From NCBI RefSeq assembly GCF_022812285.1, contig NZ_CP093300.1, positions 4,092,001-4,156,000 on the forward strand: a stretch of 64,000 nucleotides of DNA, given 5' to 3'. The notes beneath the pieces were generated by a model that did not search any database, was not told the DNA's origin, and worked only from the letters and a program-made list of their open reading frames with translations. Below are positions 1 to 8,823 of this stretch, in pieces; the first letter of the stretch is position 1, and every line of letters starts with the position of its first letter. A program made the position numbers and the translations under genes. Source of the stretch: Alkalihalobacillus sp. LMS39 (lineage in GTDB: Bacteria > Bacillota > Bacilli > Bacillales > Bacillaceae_F).

Positions 1-658
1 TATCGTTGACCAAATCAGCAATGATACATACATCTTGATGTGGAACGGCAACCGCCATCTTTCCTTTCATATCAAGTTGCATTTTTGCAAGAAACGCTTC
101 ATTTAAAATCCGACTTGCATCATATCCATCTTTTGTACTCACAAAATAAAAAGAATTCCCCGCAACGATATCTTCTTTTAGTTCAATAGGTAATGATCGC
201 ATATTAAATTGTGCCATTTCCATAATATCGTTTTTTGTTATATTCGCTTTGTTAATCATCTCTTCATCAAGTAAAACATAGGAATGACCAAGATCAACCG
301 AGTAATAAATTCTTGTTTCACTAGTATGCTCTGCAAAAATAAGCTGTTTTCCATCTTTCGTTGTTTCCGGAAAAGAGGTCGAACGAATAACTGGAAAAAT
401 CTTCTTTTCTTTCCCAGCAAGTGTTATGTCTTGCCCCATTGCCTCTAATGCATGATTTACATAACGGACCGCTTCCTCTAGCGCTTCCTCTTTTTTCGTC
501 TCATATTTAGCCAATAACGGTCTTAACGCAAGCGACACACCTTTTTTATTTTTCTGATTTTCAATACGGAGTACTTGTTCTTTTCTATCATATGATACAG
601 ACCGGTCTGGTCTTTCTAATTTTTCGGTTACCAATTGTTTTAATTTCGCGATTTCCAA
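1..658 (-). CDS. ytpQ: YtpQ family protein (DUF1444), 3' end outside window
   Basis: About 219 codons are visible and no stop is reached, so the C-terminus lies beyond the left edge. The translation resembles B. subtilis YtpQ throughout, including the stretches PVIRSTSFPE, ETRIYY, FNMRSLP, GYDASRILNEA and VPHQDV. The start is a TTG at 658-656, eight bases after GGAGG; no in-frame ATG fits. The biochemical role of the family is not established. It lies downstream of ytpP on the same strand, but a strong hairpin (742-773) separates the two, so co-transcription is probably partial. Identity is confident; function is unknown. Confidence 0.85.
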   Translation of the reverse strand, partial: MEIAKLKQLVTEKLERPDRSVSYDRKEQVLRIENQKNKKGVSLALRPLLAKYETKKEEALEEAVRYVNHALEAMGQDITLAGKEKKIFPVIRSTSFPETTKDGKQLIFAEHTSETRIYYSVDLGHSYVLLDEEMINKANITKNDIMEMAQFNMRSLPIELKEDIVAGNSFYFVSTKDGYDASRILNEAFLAKMQLDMKGKMAVAVPHQDVCIIADLVND

Positions 659-741
659 CTTACACGCCTCCTATCATTATTATTGTAACATCCCAGAGCA
701 GAAAATAGAAAAGCTTGGTCTTATCCGAAAAAAGAAAAGCC

Positions 742-773
742 GTTACTTCAGTATCAAACGATACAGAAATAAC
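742..773 (-). terminator. Rho-independent terminator after ytpP
   Basis: A 14-bp stem (GTTATTTCTGTATC pairing with GATACTGAAGTAAC, one mismatch) with a 4-nt loop is followed on the minus strand by a T-rich tract. It lies between ytpP and ytpQ. Confidence 0.75.
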
Positions 774-788
774 GACCAAACTTTCTTT

Positions 789-1106
789 TTATTCAGAGAC
801 CGAAGATAAAAACTGTTCGATTTCTTCTTGTGTTTTTCGGTCTTTACTCACAAAACGAGCGATTTCCTCACCATCCCGATAAACAAGAAAGCTTGGAATC
901 CCAAACACATCTAATTGTGCGCATAAATCAATAAACTCATCTCGGTTCGCATAGAAAAACGTCATGTTTGCAAATTTAGCTTCAACTTCAGGCAAAAATG
1001 GTTCAATGACTCGACAATCCGGACACCAATCAGCAGAGAACATAACAACTGAAATTCCTTTTTTAATTTCTTCATGATACATCTCTAAACTTTGTAACTC
1101 TTTCAT
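789..1106 (-). CDS. ytpP: Thioredoxin-like protein YtpP
   Basis: A 105-residue single-domain thioredoxin fold carrying the redox motif WCPDC at about residues 27-31 in place of the classical WCGPC. Later motifs fit the fold: a DVFGIPSFLVY strand with the cis-proline and a GEEIARFV strand. It has no signal peptide, so it should act in the cytoplasm as a thiol oxidoreductase; the partner is unknown. The ATG follows GAGGTGGG at good spacing. It starts 12 nt after the upstream PTS-IIC-like gene, suggesting one transcript from 2678 down to the terminator at 742-773. Confidence 0.88.
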   Translation of the reverse strand: MKELQSLEMYHEEIKKGISVVMFSADWCPDCRVIEPFLPEVEAKFANMTFFYANRDEFIDLCAQLDVFGIPSFLVYRDGEEIARFVSKDRKTQEEIEQFLSSVSE

Positions 1107-1118
1107 TTTCCCACCTCA

Positions 1119-2150
1119 TTATTGTTCGATTTTCATATCACCTAGCTTAATCCATCCTAACTTACGCAACCATTCCGATAGTACCAAACTAATAATCGCA
1201 GGTCCAATAAAGTGAAGCAGAAAAACACCCCAGAAGACATTCCAAGAAAAACCCATATGTGTGAATGTCATAATTTGTCCAACAAATCCACTCGTTCCCA
1301 TTCCAGCACCAGCAGGATTATTTGTCATCACAAATACCGTCGTTGCTATAGGTGCTAAGATGGCTCCGGCTATCATAGGCGGAAGTAAAATTCTTGGGTT
1401 TTTTACGATATTCGGCACTTGCAACATCGATGTCCCAATTCCAATCGCTATTAATCCAGACCATTTATTTTCTCGATAACTACTTACTGCAAATCCAATC
1501 ATTTGAGCGGCACACCCCACTGTGGCAGCTCCTGCCGCAACCCCTTCTAACTCAAGCATTATCGCAATCGCTGCACTTGAAATCGGAGCCGTTAACGCTA
1601 ATCCCATAAGGACGGCTACAATAATTCCCATAACAAAAGGCTGCTGCTCTGTCGCCCACATAATAATATTACCAAACGATGTCATCCCCGATTGAATCCA
1701 TGGTCCTATAAACGTTGCAACAAAAAAACCTGAAAAAATTGTCACAAAGGGCGTCACAATAATATCAACTTTTGTTTCCTTTGAAACTAATTTCCCTAGT
1801 TCCGCTGAAATGACCGCACTAATAAAAGCGCCTGCCGGTCCACCTAGTTCTGCCCCAGCTGCCCCACTTACGACTGCAGCAAAAACAACAAGTCTCGGTG
1901 CTTTTAATCCATAAGCAACCGCAACACCAATTGCCGGTCCCATCAATCCCATTGCTAATATACCCATATTTTGAATGAAATCAGCTATACCAGGAAAATG
2001 GCTTCCAAGATGTGGGATTTGTCCTACCGTCCGAATAATTAAGCCAATAATTAACGAAGAAAACAGCCCTAAAGCCATATAGCTTAGAGCAGTTATAAAA
2101 TACGTACGCCAGTGGAATTCAATTCCTTTTTTCTCAAAAAAATCGTTCAA
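1119..2150 (-). CDS. PTS-EIIC-like membrane protein (PfoR-type)
   Basis: A 343-residue polytopic protein with roughly nine to ten hydrophobic segments, rich in Gly and Ala. Glycine-rich loops such as GAAGAELGGPAGAF and NNPAGAGMGTSGFVGQ are typical of the PTS_EIIC_2 group, which contains clostridial PfoR. There is no EIIA or EIIB domain and no sugar gene nearby, so phosphotransfer-driven sugar uptake is doubtful and a stand-alone transport or regulatory role is possible. The start is a TTG at 2150, eight bases after AGGAGG. It sits between a lipoprotein gene (24 nt gap) and ytpP (12 nt gap), probably in one operon. Confidence 0.75.
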   Translation of the reverse strand: MNDFFEKKGIEFHWRTYFITALSYMALGLFSSLIIGLIIRTVGQIPHLGSHFPGIADFIQNMGILAMGLMGPAIGVAVAYGLKAPRLVVFAAVVSGAAGAELGGPAGAFISAVISAELGKLVSKETKVDIIVTPFVTIFSGFFVATFIGPWIQSGMTSFGNIIMWATEQQPFVMGIIVAVLMGLALTAPISSAAIAIMLELEGVAAGAATVGCAAQMIGFAVSSYRENKWSGLIAIGIGTSMLQVPNIVKNPRILLPPMIAGAILAPIATTVFVMTNNPAGAGMGTSGFVGQIMTFTHMGFSWNVFWGVFLLHFIGPAIISLVLSEWLRKLGWIKLGDMKIEQ

Positions 2151-2174
2151 TTGCTTTTCCTCCTACGACAGGAC

Positions 2175-2678
2175 TTATTTATACTCGATTGTATTAAGAA
2201 TTTCCAACATTGCTGTCGTACTTTCTTCAAGGTTTCTGTCAGTAGTTATTGTAGTCAATTTCGCTCCACCGATACCAATAATCACTTTAAATTGTTTGTC
2301 TTCTTCTTGTGTTACTAGTAGATAAGCAAATTTTCCTTTGTCTTCAAACGTCTCAAACAAAAGTGCTTCTTCTTCGTGCTGTTGGTCTCTTACAAAATTT
2401 AATTCACTATCATCTGCTTCGGCTGGATTAAAGAAAAGTAAGTATAATTGTTCACCATCTTTTAAGAGAACATTATATTCTGTTTCTTCTTGAACTTCCA
2501 TGTTAGCAGGTAATGAAAACTTAATTTGCTCTAGCTCCACTTTGTCTCCATCATATTGTTGAACAAAGCTTTCTTGAAATATTGTGTTAGAGGAGTCGAG
2601 TAACTCTTCTGTTGTCGCCTGACAACCTATTAAAAGAAATATAGATAACACTATCAATCCGATTTTTTTTGGAAACAT
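2175..2678 (-). CDS. Small lipoprotein, unknown function
   Basis: About 167 residues. The N-terminus has a lysine pair, a hydrophobic run and the lipobox LIGC, so the protein should be lipidated and anchored outside the membrane. The mature part is acidic and contains no domain I recognise. An upstream in-frame ATG at 2696 exists, but the ribosome site GAGGAG lies between the two and favours the ATG at 2678. It is the first gene of the probable lipoprotein, PTS-IIC-like, ytpP operon. Confidence 0.72.
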   Translation of the reverse strand: MFPKKIGLIVLSIFLLIGCQATTEELLDSSNTIFQESFVQQYDGDKVELEQIKFSLPANMEVQEETEYNVLLKDGEQLYLLFFNPAEADDSELNFVRDQQHEEEALLFETFEDKGKFAYLLVTQEEDKQFKVIIGIGGAKLTTITTDRNLEESTTAMLEILNTIEYK

Positions 2679-2853
2679 AGTAAACGCTCCTCTCATAATA
2701 AAAAAATCATTACCTTTTCCCTATTTTTCATCATACATTGAAACGCTTTCCCTTGACAAGAAAAATAAGATTCTTTGTCGAGTGTATCGGCTTTTTAATT
2801 CCAGGCAAAACATGATACACTTTTTAAAAGAACATATTATAGGAGGTTGTAAG

Positions 2854-3300
2854 GTGGAACTATATGTTTATTTAGCAGGACAAATTCATGATAATTGGAG
2901 ACAAGAAATTAAAGAACTTGCCCATAAAAAAAATCTCCCCCTTCATTTTACAGGACCAATGGAAAACCACGATCGCTCTGATGATATAGGGGAAGAAATT
3001 TTAGGAAAGCAACCTACACCTATTTTGAAAGATGAGGCCGCTTCAGCGATTAATAATTTACGAACCCAAGTTTTACTACAAAAAGCAGATGTGGTCATTG
3101 CGCTTTTTGGTGATAAGTATAAACAATGGAATAGTGCCATGGATGCCGCTACTGCAATCGCGTTACAAAAACCACTCATCTTAATTCGACCAGAGCATCT
3201 TCATCATCCATTAAAAGAACTTGCCAATAAAGCACAAGTTGTTGTTGAAACACCAGAACAAGCGCTTCAGGCACTTGCTTACATATTTGAAACAGAATAA
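2854..3300 (+). CDS. ytoQ: YtoQ family protein
   Basis: A 148-residue protein closely resembling B. subtilis YtoQ, with the family stretches VYLAGQIHDNWR, GPMENHDRSD, GEEILG, KADVVIALFGDKYKQWN and IRPEHLHHPLKEL. The fold is probably Rossmann-like, related to nucleoside 2-deoxyribosyltransferase-type proteins (inference from the VYLAG start and the ADVVIA strand); the reaction is unknown. The GTG at 2854 lies seven bases after GGAGG and matches the start of the homologue, so the in-frame extension upstream to 2782 is rejected. It is transcribed alone and is convergent with ytoP. Confidence 0.88.
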   Translation: MELYVYLAGQIHDNWRQEIKELAHKKNLPLHFTGPMENHDRSDDIGEEILGKQPTPILKDEAASAINNLRTQVLLQKADVVIALFGDKYKQWNSAMDAATAIALQKPLILIRPEHLHHPLKELANKAQVVVETPEQALQALAYIFETE

Positions 3301-3319
3301 CTTAGCTTGTCATTGTTTA

Positions 3320-3503
3320 CGGACATATATTCCGCTATTTTAGCTTAAAAGCACCTATGTTAGTACGTTTCGGACATCTATTCCGTTAACTTCTAGAAGT
3401 CAATGCTTATATCCTAAAAATCAATACATTAACGGAACTGATGTCCGGTAGCCTTCAAAAAGGCACTCATTATCACAAAATAGATGAACAAATGTCCGTT
3501 AGT
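3320..3503. repeat. FFRR palindromic intergenic element, copy 1
   Basis: Four related boxes: CGGACATATATTCCG at 3320 (forward), CGGACATCTATTCCG at 3371 (forward), CGGAACTGATGTCCG near 3433 (reverse) and a decayed GAACAAATGTCCG near 3485 (reverse). The outer pair and the inner pair are complementary, so the whole element can fold as a long interrupted hairpin. Related copies occur elsewhere in the window. Confidence 0.85.
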
Positions 3504-3514
3504 GTTTTCAAAAA

Positions 3515-3557
3515 AAAAAAAAAAGAAGACCATCACTATAAAGATGGTCCTCTTTTT
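3515..3557 (-). terminator. Terminator of ytoP
   Basis: The stem GGACCATC / GATGGTC(T)TC around TTTATAGT is followed on the minus strand by a long T tract, eight bases past the ytoP stop. Confidence 0.85.
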
Positions 3558-3564
3558 TATATGT

Positions 3565-4638
3565 TTACACGCCTTTATTAATAAACTCTACCGCATTTTT
3601 ATCTGTTGTTAACACTAGTTTTGTTAGTAGTTCTTTTGCAGCGGCATAATCATCCACATGAATAATAGAAGCATGGGTATGAATATAACGTGAACAGACT
3701 CCGACAACAATCGATGGAACACCATTATTACTAATGTGAACACGACCAGCGTCTGTTCCGCCTTGAGAAATAAAATATTGATATGGGATATTATTTGTCT
3801 CGGCCGTATCTAACACAAATTCTTTCATTCCTTGATGTGTAATCATAGAACGGTCATAAATACGAAGCAATGCTCCTTGACCCAATTTTCCAAATGCGTC
3901 TTTTCCACCTGTTGCATCATTTGCAGGGCTTGCATCTAATGCATAAAATATATCAGGTTTAATCATTTGAGCAGCAGTTGCCGCTCCTCGTAACCCCACT
4001 TCTTCTTGAACCGTCGCACCAGAATATAATACATTTGGGATTTCTTTTCCTTGTAACTCTTTTAAAAGTTCAATGGAAAGACCAACACCATAGCGATTAT
4101 CCCATGACTTCGCTAAAATTTTCTTGTCATTTGCCATCGGTGTAAATGGACAGATAGGTACGATTTGTTGACCAGGCTTAACCCCGATTTTTTCAGCATC
4201 TGCTTTATCATCTGCACCGATATCAATGTACATTTCTTTAATGTTCATCGGTTTGGCGCGTTGTGATTCTTGTAATAAATGTGGTGGAGTTGAGCCGATA
4301 ACTCCAATTACTGGACCATTGTCTGTTATAATTTGCACCCGTTGTGCTAAAAGAACTTGGCTCCACCAACCACCTAAAGTTTGAAAGCTAATTAAACCTT
4401 TTTTATTAATATTCGTAACCATAAATCCAACTTCATCCATATGTCCTGCAACCATAACCGTTGGACCAGCTTCATTTCCTTTTTTCACACCGAAAATACT
4501 TCCTAATCGGTCTTGAACGACTTCATCTGCGTATTTTGTTAACTCGCCACGAACAAAACGGCGAACCTCATGTTCAAATCCTGGAGCCCCTGGTAATTCC
4601 GTTAATGTTTTAAAAAGGTCTAACGTCTCTTTATTCAT
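3565..4638 (-). CDS. ytoP: M42-family metallo-aminopeptidase YtoP
   Basis: A 357-residue M42 peptidase (glutamyl aminopeptidase/endoglucanase family). It carries the zinc-site motifs in order: [11 protein letters not shown] (first His, and Asp of HxD), [10 protein letters not shown] (bridging Asp), QEEVGLRGA (catalytic Glu pair), ALDASPAND (Asp) and RYIHTHAS (last His). It should release N-terminal residues from peptides in the cytoplasm. Length is typical for the family. It is monocistronic, ending at the terminator at 3515-3557. Homologous to B. subtilis YtoP. Confidence 0.93.
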   Translation of the reverse strand: MNKETLDLFKTLTELPGAPGFEHEVRRFVRGELTKYADEVVQDRLGSIFGVKKGNEAGPTVMVAGHMDEVGFMVTNINKKGLISFQTLGGWWSQVLLAQRVQIITDNGPVIGVIGSTPPHLLQESQRAKPMNIKEMYIDIGADDKADAEKIGVKPGQQIVPICPFTPMANDKKILAKSWDNRYGVGLSIELLKELQGKEIPNVLYSGATVQEEVGLRGAATAAQMIKPDIFYALDASPANDATGGKDAFGKLGQGALLRIYDRSMITHQGMKEFVLDTAETNNIPYQYFISQGGTDAGRVHISNNGVPSIVVGVCSRYIHTHASIIHVDDYAAAKELLTKLVLTTDKNAVEFINKGV

Positions 4639-4796
4639 CCGCTTACTCCTTTCGTGTCTCGAAGAATTTTATGTATAACACCATTTTACCGAAACGCTGG
4701 CTTGATTTCCACAACTTCCTCTTCTAACTATCTTTTTTTCGTGTATCTCAGCTTTTACCTTCTATCAGTGCTAGAGAACGAGGAAAACGGGAACGG

Positions 4797-4877
4797 ATGG
4801 AGGAAGTCCCTATCGAAAATCTTATTCAAATCGACGAAACAGTTCAGCCATATTATTCAAAGTCAAAACGCCGATAG
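4797..4877 (+). CDS. Possible 26-residue peptide gene or remnant
   Basis: A short reading frame (MEEVPIENLIQIDETVQ, then PYYSKSKRR) whose composition looks protein-like and whose stop lies inside a good terminator. The frame stays open upstream to about 4724 without a standard start, so this may be the tail of a decayed longer gene. The ribosome site before the ATG is poor (GAGG about 13 bases away). No family recognised. Confidence 0.25.
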   Translation: MEEVPIENLIQIDETVQPYYSKSKRR

Positions 4878-4893
4878 TATTATCGTCGTTTTA
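4866..4893. terminator. Bidirectional terminator
   Basis: AAAACGCCGATA and TATCGTCGTTTT form a 12-bp stem with one mismatch around a 4-nt loop, with T-rich tails both ways. The stop codon of the minus-strand gene at 4880 lies within it. Confidence 0.7.
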
Positions 4894-5545
4894 TTAGTAA
4901 TTTTATAACCGTTTTAGCAAATGAATCGGTATCCTGGTGTCTATTTACCTCATTCAGAAATGGAAAGTCATCTTTCATGACGCTTATTTTAGCTAAAGGC
5001 TTTACAACTTGCTCACATACCCATTCATCTCGAATTCCACCTTGCTGAAAGGACTCCTTCGGTAAAATATAAATGGTACCGTCGCAATAGCATTGTTTTT
5101 CATCTGTTGTCTGAATGGAAAAATAATAGAATCGTCTCCACCCTTTTTTCGTAGGAACAGATAAACAAATATTCCTTAGTGATGGAACGACCGTTCGATT
5201 GACACTAGCAAAAAATAAAGGCCATATTCCATCAGAACTGGCAAACACAGCTTTAATTGGCTTCATATTAAAAAGCGAGGACGCTCTCGGTTCAAAGCTT
5301 TGGATATCCGGTAAATTAGAGCCATGTAAAACAACTTGCTTGTGTTCGGTAAGATAACGTAAGAAATAATGGAGCGGATATGGATGTTCGTATATATATA
5401 ACTCACCATTTCCACTTTTAATATAACAATCGTACAAACGTTCAAACTGAACAACCACCTCTTCAGGAAGGTCCAATTCTCCAACTTTCTCAAACCCCAA
5501 AAAAGAATAGAGCAAGAGTTTCCCTTTATTAATGAGCTGCTTCAT
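4880..5545 (-). CDS. Conserved-looking protein of unknown function
   Basis: A soluble protein of about 221 residues with no signal peptide or membrane segment. It is mixed alpha/beta in appearance, with aromatic-rich stretches such as SSDGIWPLFFASV and GWRRFYYFS. I do not recognise a family. The ATG at 5545 lies eight bases after GAGG; an in-frame GTG at 5554 overlaps the ribosome site and is rejected. It starts 17 nt after the upstream beta-lactamase-like gene and is probably co-transcribed with it. Confidence 0.7.
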   Translation of the reverse strand: MKQLINKGKLLLYSFLGFEKVGELDLPEEVVVQFERLYDCYIKSGNGELYIYEHPYPLHYFLRYLTEHKQVVLHGSNLPDIQSFEPRASSLFNMKPIKAVFASSDGIWPLFFASVNRTVVPSLRNICLSVPTKKGWRRFYYFSIQTTDEKQCYCDGTIYILPKESFQQGGIRDEWVCEQVVKPLAKISVMKDDFPFLNEVNRHQDTDSFAKTVIKLLIKRR

Positions 5546-5562
5546 CTGCTCCACCTCATAAT

Positions 5563-6669
5563 TTAATGGTTTTGCAAATCCGAATAGACCTTTTCGCGGT
5601 ACGTTGGCTCGGTTAATAATCTCAACTCAAATTCGTTCAGTTGCTTCATTAACCTTTCCGTTTCTTTTGGTGTTAAGTTATGGAAAAAGATGGCAAGTTC
5701 ATACCGATTCCCTTCCTTGTCTTCTGCAAATAAAGCATCTGTCAGTATAAACTGTGTCGACCCACCTTTTTTCCCTGCCCGCTGTAACCATTTTTGATTT
5801 TCCGGATTGTCCATAATCATCCCTAGAGCATATTCTACTTCTTCTTGAACAATGGGTGGAAACTGATGATGGTTGATTTGATTCATCATGTTTGCATACT
5901 CATATGTAGTTGATTTCGTAAAAATTTTTGAATAGAGTTGGTCGAACTCTTTGTCCCACCAGCTTAAAATATCTGCGTTTTGTATATATGTATCGTCCTC
6001 TGTTATTTTTTGATGAATGACCTTAGAAATTCGGGCAATGTCTTCATCGCTCATCTTGTTTATTTCTTTTACTATGTCTTCTTTTGCTTGTTTGACAGTT
6101 TTATCTTTTTTTAGTTCATACGGTATAAACATGGCAGAGACATAATAGAACAACGGTGAATGTGATTGTACACCTAAGCCATCTAACCTTGCTTCGATAT
6201 TTTCTACTCCTACTTTTGCCATCATATATTCGGTATTTGCATTTGAACTAAAACCAATCATTCCTCTTACAATATCTCTTATCGTAACCATACCATCATT
6301 TACAATCTCTTGTTCTTCAATATAAGCTAACCATGCTTCATGTGCTCCCCCATCTAACCGTTCAACATAGTAACGCTCAAGCTCATTTAATTCCACTTTC
6401 TCCTCTTTATTAATCTTGCCCTCTTCGACTTGAAAAGCATATTCTAATGCGACAACTATTTTTACTGTGCTTGCTAATGGCATATACTCATTTGGTCTAA
6501 CTGCTACTTTAGTTTCGCCATTTTCAATAAATACAAAAGAAGATTTCTCCTCTTCCTCTTGTAAAAAGGTTACTATATCCATTTGATTCTTCATTATTGT
6601 GCTTATACTTACAAACACAATAATAATAAGTACAAGACTAATTGCAATTATAACTCCATATTTAACCAT
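5563..6669 (-). CDS. Membrane-anchored beta-lactamase-like serine hydrolase
   Basis: A 368-residue protein with one N-terminal transmembrane segment (about residues 5-24), then an extracytoplasmic domain of the class A beta-lactamase/penicillin-recognising fold. The three active-site motifs are present: PLASTVK (SxxK), GFSSNANTEY (SxN) and GKKGGSTQF (the KTG-type box, here KGGS). The middle of the domain is longer and more charged than in true class A enzymes, so a peptidase or esterase role in the envelope is as likely as antibiotic hydrolysis. It is first of a two-gene unit with the unknown gene at 4880. Confidence 0.75.
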   Translation of the reverse strand: MVKYGVIIAISLVLIIIVFVSISTIMKNQMDIVTFLQEEEEKSSFVFIENGETKVAVRPNEYMPLASTVKIVVALEYAFQVEEGKINKEEKVELNELERYYVERLDGGAHEAWLAYIEEQEIVNDGMVTIRDIVRGMIGFSSNANTEYMMAKVGVENIEARLDGLGVQSHSPLFYYVSAMFIPYELKKDKTVKQAKEDIVKEINKMSDEDIARISKVIHQKITEDDTYIQNADILSWWDKEFDQLYSKIFTKSTTYEYANMMNQINHHQFPPIVQEEVEYALGMIMDNPENQKWLQRAGKKGGSTQFILTDALFAEDKEGNRYELAIFFHNLTPKETERLMKQLNEFELRLLTEPTYREKVYSDLQNH

Positions 6670-6724
6670 AATCTCCCTCCATATGTAAGTATACGAAAAA
6701 AATAAACTTCGGTTTCACCGCTTT

Positions 6725-6834
6725 CGTCCATATATTCCGCTATTTATAGATAGATGCATATTTTCCTATGTTCTATTGGAACCTGACAAATAGCCTCGCT
6801 TTCTATTAATCTAACAGAATCGATGTCCGTTAGC
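6725..6834. repeat. FFRR element, degraded copy 2
   Basis: A forward box (GTCCATATATTCCGC, 6725) and a reverse box (GAATCGATGTCCG near 6815) are clear. The inner boxes are only traceable (GTTCTATTGGAAC). It lies upstream of the beta-lactamase-like gene. Confidence 0.65.
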
Positions 6835-6840
6835 CTCGTC

Positions 6841-6901
6841 TTCTTGAAATAGCTTTCAAAGCTTCACTGCTACACCAAAATTTCTCATATCTTTTCAAAA
6901 A
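6841..6901 (+). repeat. Convergent-gap repeat, 3' half only (copy a)
   Basis: Contains CTTTCAAAGCTTCACTGC, then TACACCAAAATTT and TATCTTTTC, the 3' half of the ~185 bp repeat seen complete at 11598 and 57366. It abuts the queC terminator. Confidence 0.75.
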
Positions 6902-6928
6902 AGACTGTCGATGTTTCTTCGACAGTCT
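6902..6928 (-). terminator. Terminator of the que operon
   Basis: The perfect stem AGACTGTCGA / TCGACAGTCT is followed on the minus strand by TTTTTTG. It starts five bases after the queC stop. Confidence 0.85.
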
Positions 6929-6933
6929 GAAGT

Positions 6934-7620
6934 CTAATTCCACTCAATAGGAATCATATATGGAATCGGATCTTTTGCTCCTGCTTCTTTAAACCCTTTA
7001 ATTCTCAGCTTACAACTATCACATTCGCCACAAGCCTTGGTGCCTCCGTTATAACATGATGTTGTTAGTTCGTATGGTACGCCTAATCGAAGTCCTTCTT
7101 CAATCGTTTCCTTTTTTGTTAAGTGAATTAACGGCGTTTCAATCGACAAAGGTGTTTCGCTAGTCACCCCTAGCTTTGTCGCTAAATTTACAGTTTCTGT
7201 CATACTTTGAATAAATTCTGGTCGACAATCTGGATATCCACTATAATCAACTGCAGAAACACCAATATAGATAGCAGTCGCCCCAATAACTTCTGCGTAC
7301 GCACTTGCTAACGCTAAAAATATCATATTTCTAGCTGGAACGTATGTTGACGGTATGTCATCTGTTGCTTCTGTCGGGACATCGATTGTATCGTCCGTTA
7401 ATGCACTTCCACCAATTTGCTGTAAAAAACTAAGGTCTACAATACGATGGTCCATTACTTCATAGGAAGACGCTACTTTTTTTGCTTGTTCCACTTCAAT
7501 ATTATGACGTTGACCATAATGAAAAGTAATCGGGTACAGATCATAGCCTTTTTCTTTTGCCATTCCCATACATGTCGTGCTATCTAATCCACCACTTAAC
7601 ACAACAACAGCTTTTTTCAT
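6934..7620 (-). CDS. queC: 7-cyano-7-deazaguanine synthase QueC
   Basis: A 228-residue ATP-dependent enzyme converting 7-carboxy-7-deazaguanine to preQ0, the third step toward preQ1/queuosine. It shows the PP-loop VVLSGGLDSTT at the N-terminus and the C-terminal zinc site CYNGGTKACGECDSC. Length matches the family. It is the last gene of queD-queE-queC, starting three bases after queE. No queF is visible downstream; the next gene is unrelated, so preQ0 reduction must be encoded elsewhere if it occurs. Confidence 0.95.
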   Translation of the reverse strand: MKKAVVVLSGGLDSTTCMGMAKEKGYDLYPITFHYGQRHNIEVEQAKKVASSYEVMDHRIVDLSFLQQIGGSALTDDTIDVPTEATDDIPSTYVPARNMIFLALASAYAEVIGATAIYIGVSAVDYSGYPDCRPEFIQSMTETVNLATKLGVTSETPLSIETPLIHLTKKETIEEGLRLGVPYELTTSCYNGGTKACGECDSCKLRIKGFKEAGAKDPIPYMIPIEWN

Positions 7621-7623
7621 CGA

Positions 7624-8346
7624 TTATACCCCCCTTAATTCAGGATCCCAAATAATTTTATGCAACTGAAGGCTTACTTTCACATCAGATAACTTCGCAT
7701 CTAGCACTTTTTCTACTAATATTTTTGGTGGCATTGTTTCCCAAACAGGGCTAAACAGCACTTGTCCTTTTTTATGATACGAAGAGATAATCTCTTTAGC
7801 TCTAGTAAAATCATCATCATTGGCAATAACAAATTTAATTTCATCTTTTTCGGAGAAGTAGTTGAAGTTCTCTAGTTCCATTTTACTCTCTTCCCCAGAT
7901 CCTTGTAATTTATAATCCATCACAAACCGAACTTTACTCCAATGTTCATTCTGTTTCCTATAATTCGCATATGGTTGCAAATGAATGGCACCATTTGTTT
8001 CAACATGAATGTCAACAATCGTGTCCAGTTTCGCCATCGCCTCTAGAAGAGCAAATGACTTTTTCCCATGTAAAAGCGGTTCTCCCCCTGTAAAACAAAT
8101 TCGCTTACTATGAAACTGAGAGATTCGATTTATAATTTCACCGACCGTTGCTTGAAACTCAGGTTTGGCAGGAGCATAACTATATGTTGTATCACACCAC
8201 GTGCAACGTAAATTACAGCCAAACACTCGGACAAACACCGTTGGAAATCCAGCTGCACTTCCTTCTCCTTCAACCGTTTCAAAGATTTCAACCATTGGAA
8301 GTTCCCAATCCCAATATTCTTCTTTTGATGGTAATTGTTCAATCAT
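7624..8346 (-). CDS. queE: 7-carboxy-7-deazaguanine synthase QueE (radical SAM)
   Basis: A 240-residue radical SAM enzyme turning the QueD product into 7-carboxy-7-deazaguanine. The cluster motif is GCNLRCTWCDT (CxxxCxxC) and FTGGEPLLH is the SAM-binding GGEP motif. The start is taken at the ATG at 8346, which overlaps the end of queD; a GTG two codons earlier (8352) is an alternative. Overlap with queD and the 3-nt gap to queC indicate translational coupling within one operon. Confidence 0.94.
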   Translation of the reverse strand: MIEQLPSKEEYWDWELPMVEIFETVEGEGSAAGFPTVFVRVFGCNLRCTWCDTTYSYAPAKPEFQATVGEIINRISQFHSKRICFTGGEPLLHGKKSFALLEAMAKLDTIVDIHVETNGAIHLQPYANYRKQNEHWSKVRFVMDYKLQGSGEESKMELENFNYFSEKDEIKFVIANDDDFTRAKEIISSYHKKGQVLFSPVWETMPPKILVEKVLDAKLSDVKVSLQLHKIIWDPELRGV

Positions 8347-8815
8347 TGTCACTCATCCATTCTCGCGTCACCGTTGCATAACTTGTCGGTGTCTCATATA
8401 ACGTTAGTGACTCTAATCGCGTACCCTTTTCCTTTACTCCCTCTTGCTGTAATTTCGTATCGAGCTGTTCCCAAATCCATACAATCATATTTTCTGCGGT
8501 TGTATTCATATTTGGTAAAACTTCATTTAAATATCTGTGATCAAGCTTATTTTTAATTTCCTCATTAAAAATTCTTTTAATATCACCGAAGTCTACAACA
8601 ATCCCAATGTCATTTACAAAGCCACTCATTGTAATCACAAGCTTGTACGTGTGCCCATGTAAACTTTTGCATTTCCCTTCATAACAGTGCAAATGATGGG
8701 CTGCATCAAACGTAAATTCTTTTGTTACAGCCACGCGTTTATGGTGGTACTTTAGCTCATGCCGCTGAATATCTACGTCTATCGTTTCTACTTTTTTCGG
8801 AATCATATATTCCAA
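8339..8815 (-). CDS. queD: 6-carboxytetrahydropterin synthase QueD
   Basis: About 158 residues. Zinc-binding histidines appear in FDAAHHLHCYEGKCKSLHGH, with the catalytic Cys in the CKSLHGH context, and the later DHRYLNE segment fits the family. It makes 6-carboxytetrahydropterin from dihydroneopterin triphosphate, the first committed step of the deazaguanine pathway. A TTG at 8815 is chosen because it lies nine bases after AGGGAG; the GTG at 8824 is too close to the ribosome site and the ATG at 8797 region is too far. Expression is probably controlled by the riboswitch just upstream. Confidence 0.92.
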   Translation of the reverse strand: MEYMIPKKVETIDVDIQRHELKYHHKRVAVTKEFTFDAAHHLHCYEGKCKSLHGHTYKLVITMSGFVNDIGIVVDFGDIKRIFNEEIKNKLDHRYLNEVLPNMNTTAENMIVWIWEQLDTKLQQEGVKEKGTRLESLTLYETPTSYATVTREWMSDND

Positions 8816-8823
8816 TTTTATCA

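Noticed and set aside
2737-2752. A catabolite-response (cre) site in TTGAAACGCTTTCCC
   Set aside because: It is one base short of the cre spacing and is not suitably placed for either flanking gene.
4654-4908. An 84-residue plus-strand gene overlapping the region after ytoP
   Set aside because: It runs through the ytoP promoter side and the bidirectional terminator, with no ribosome site; a different frame of the same region looks more protein-like.
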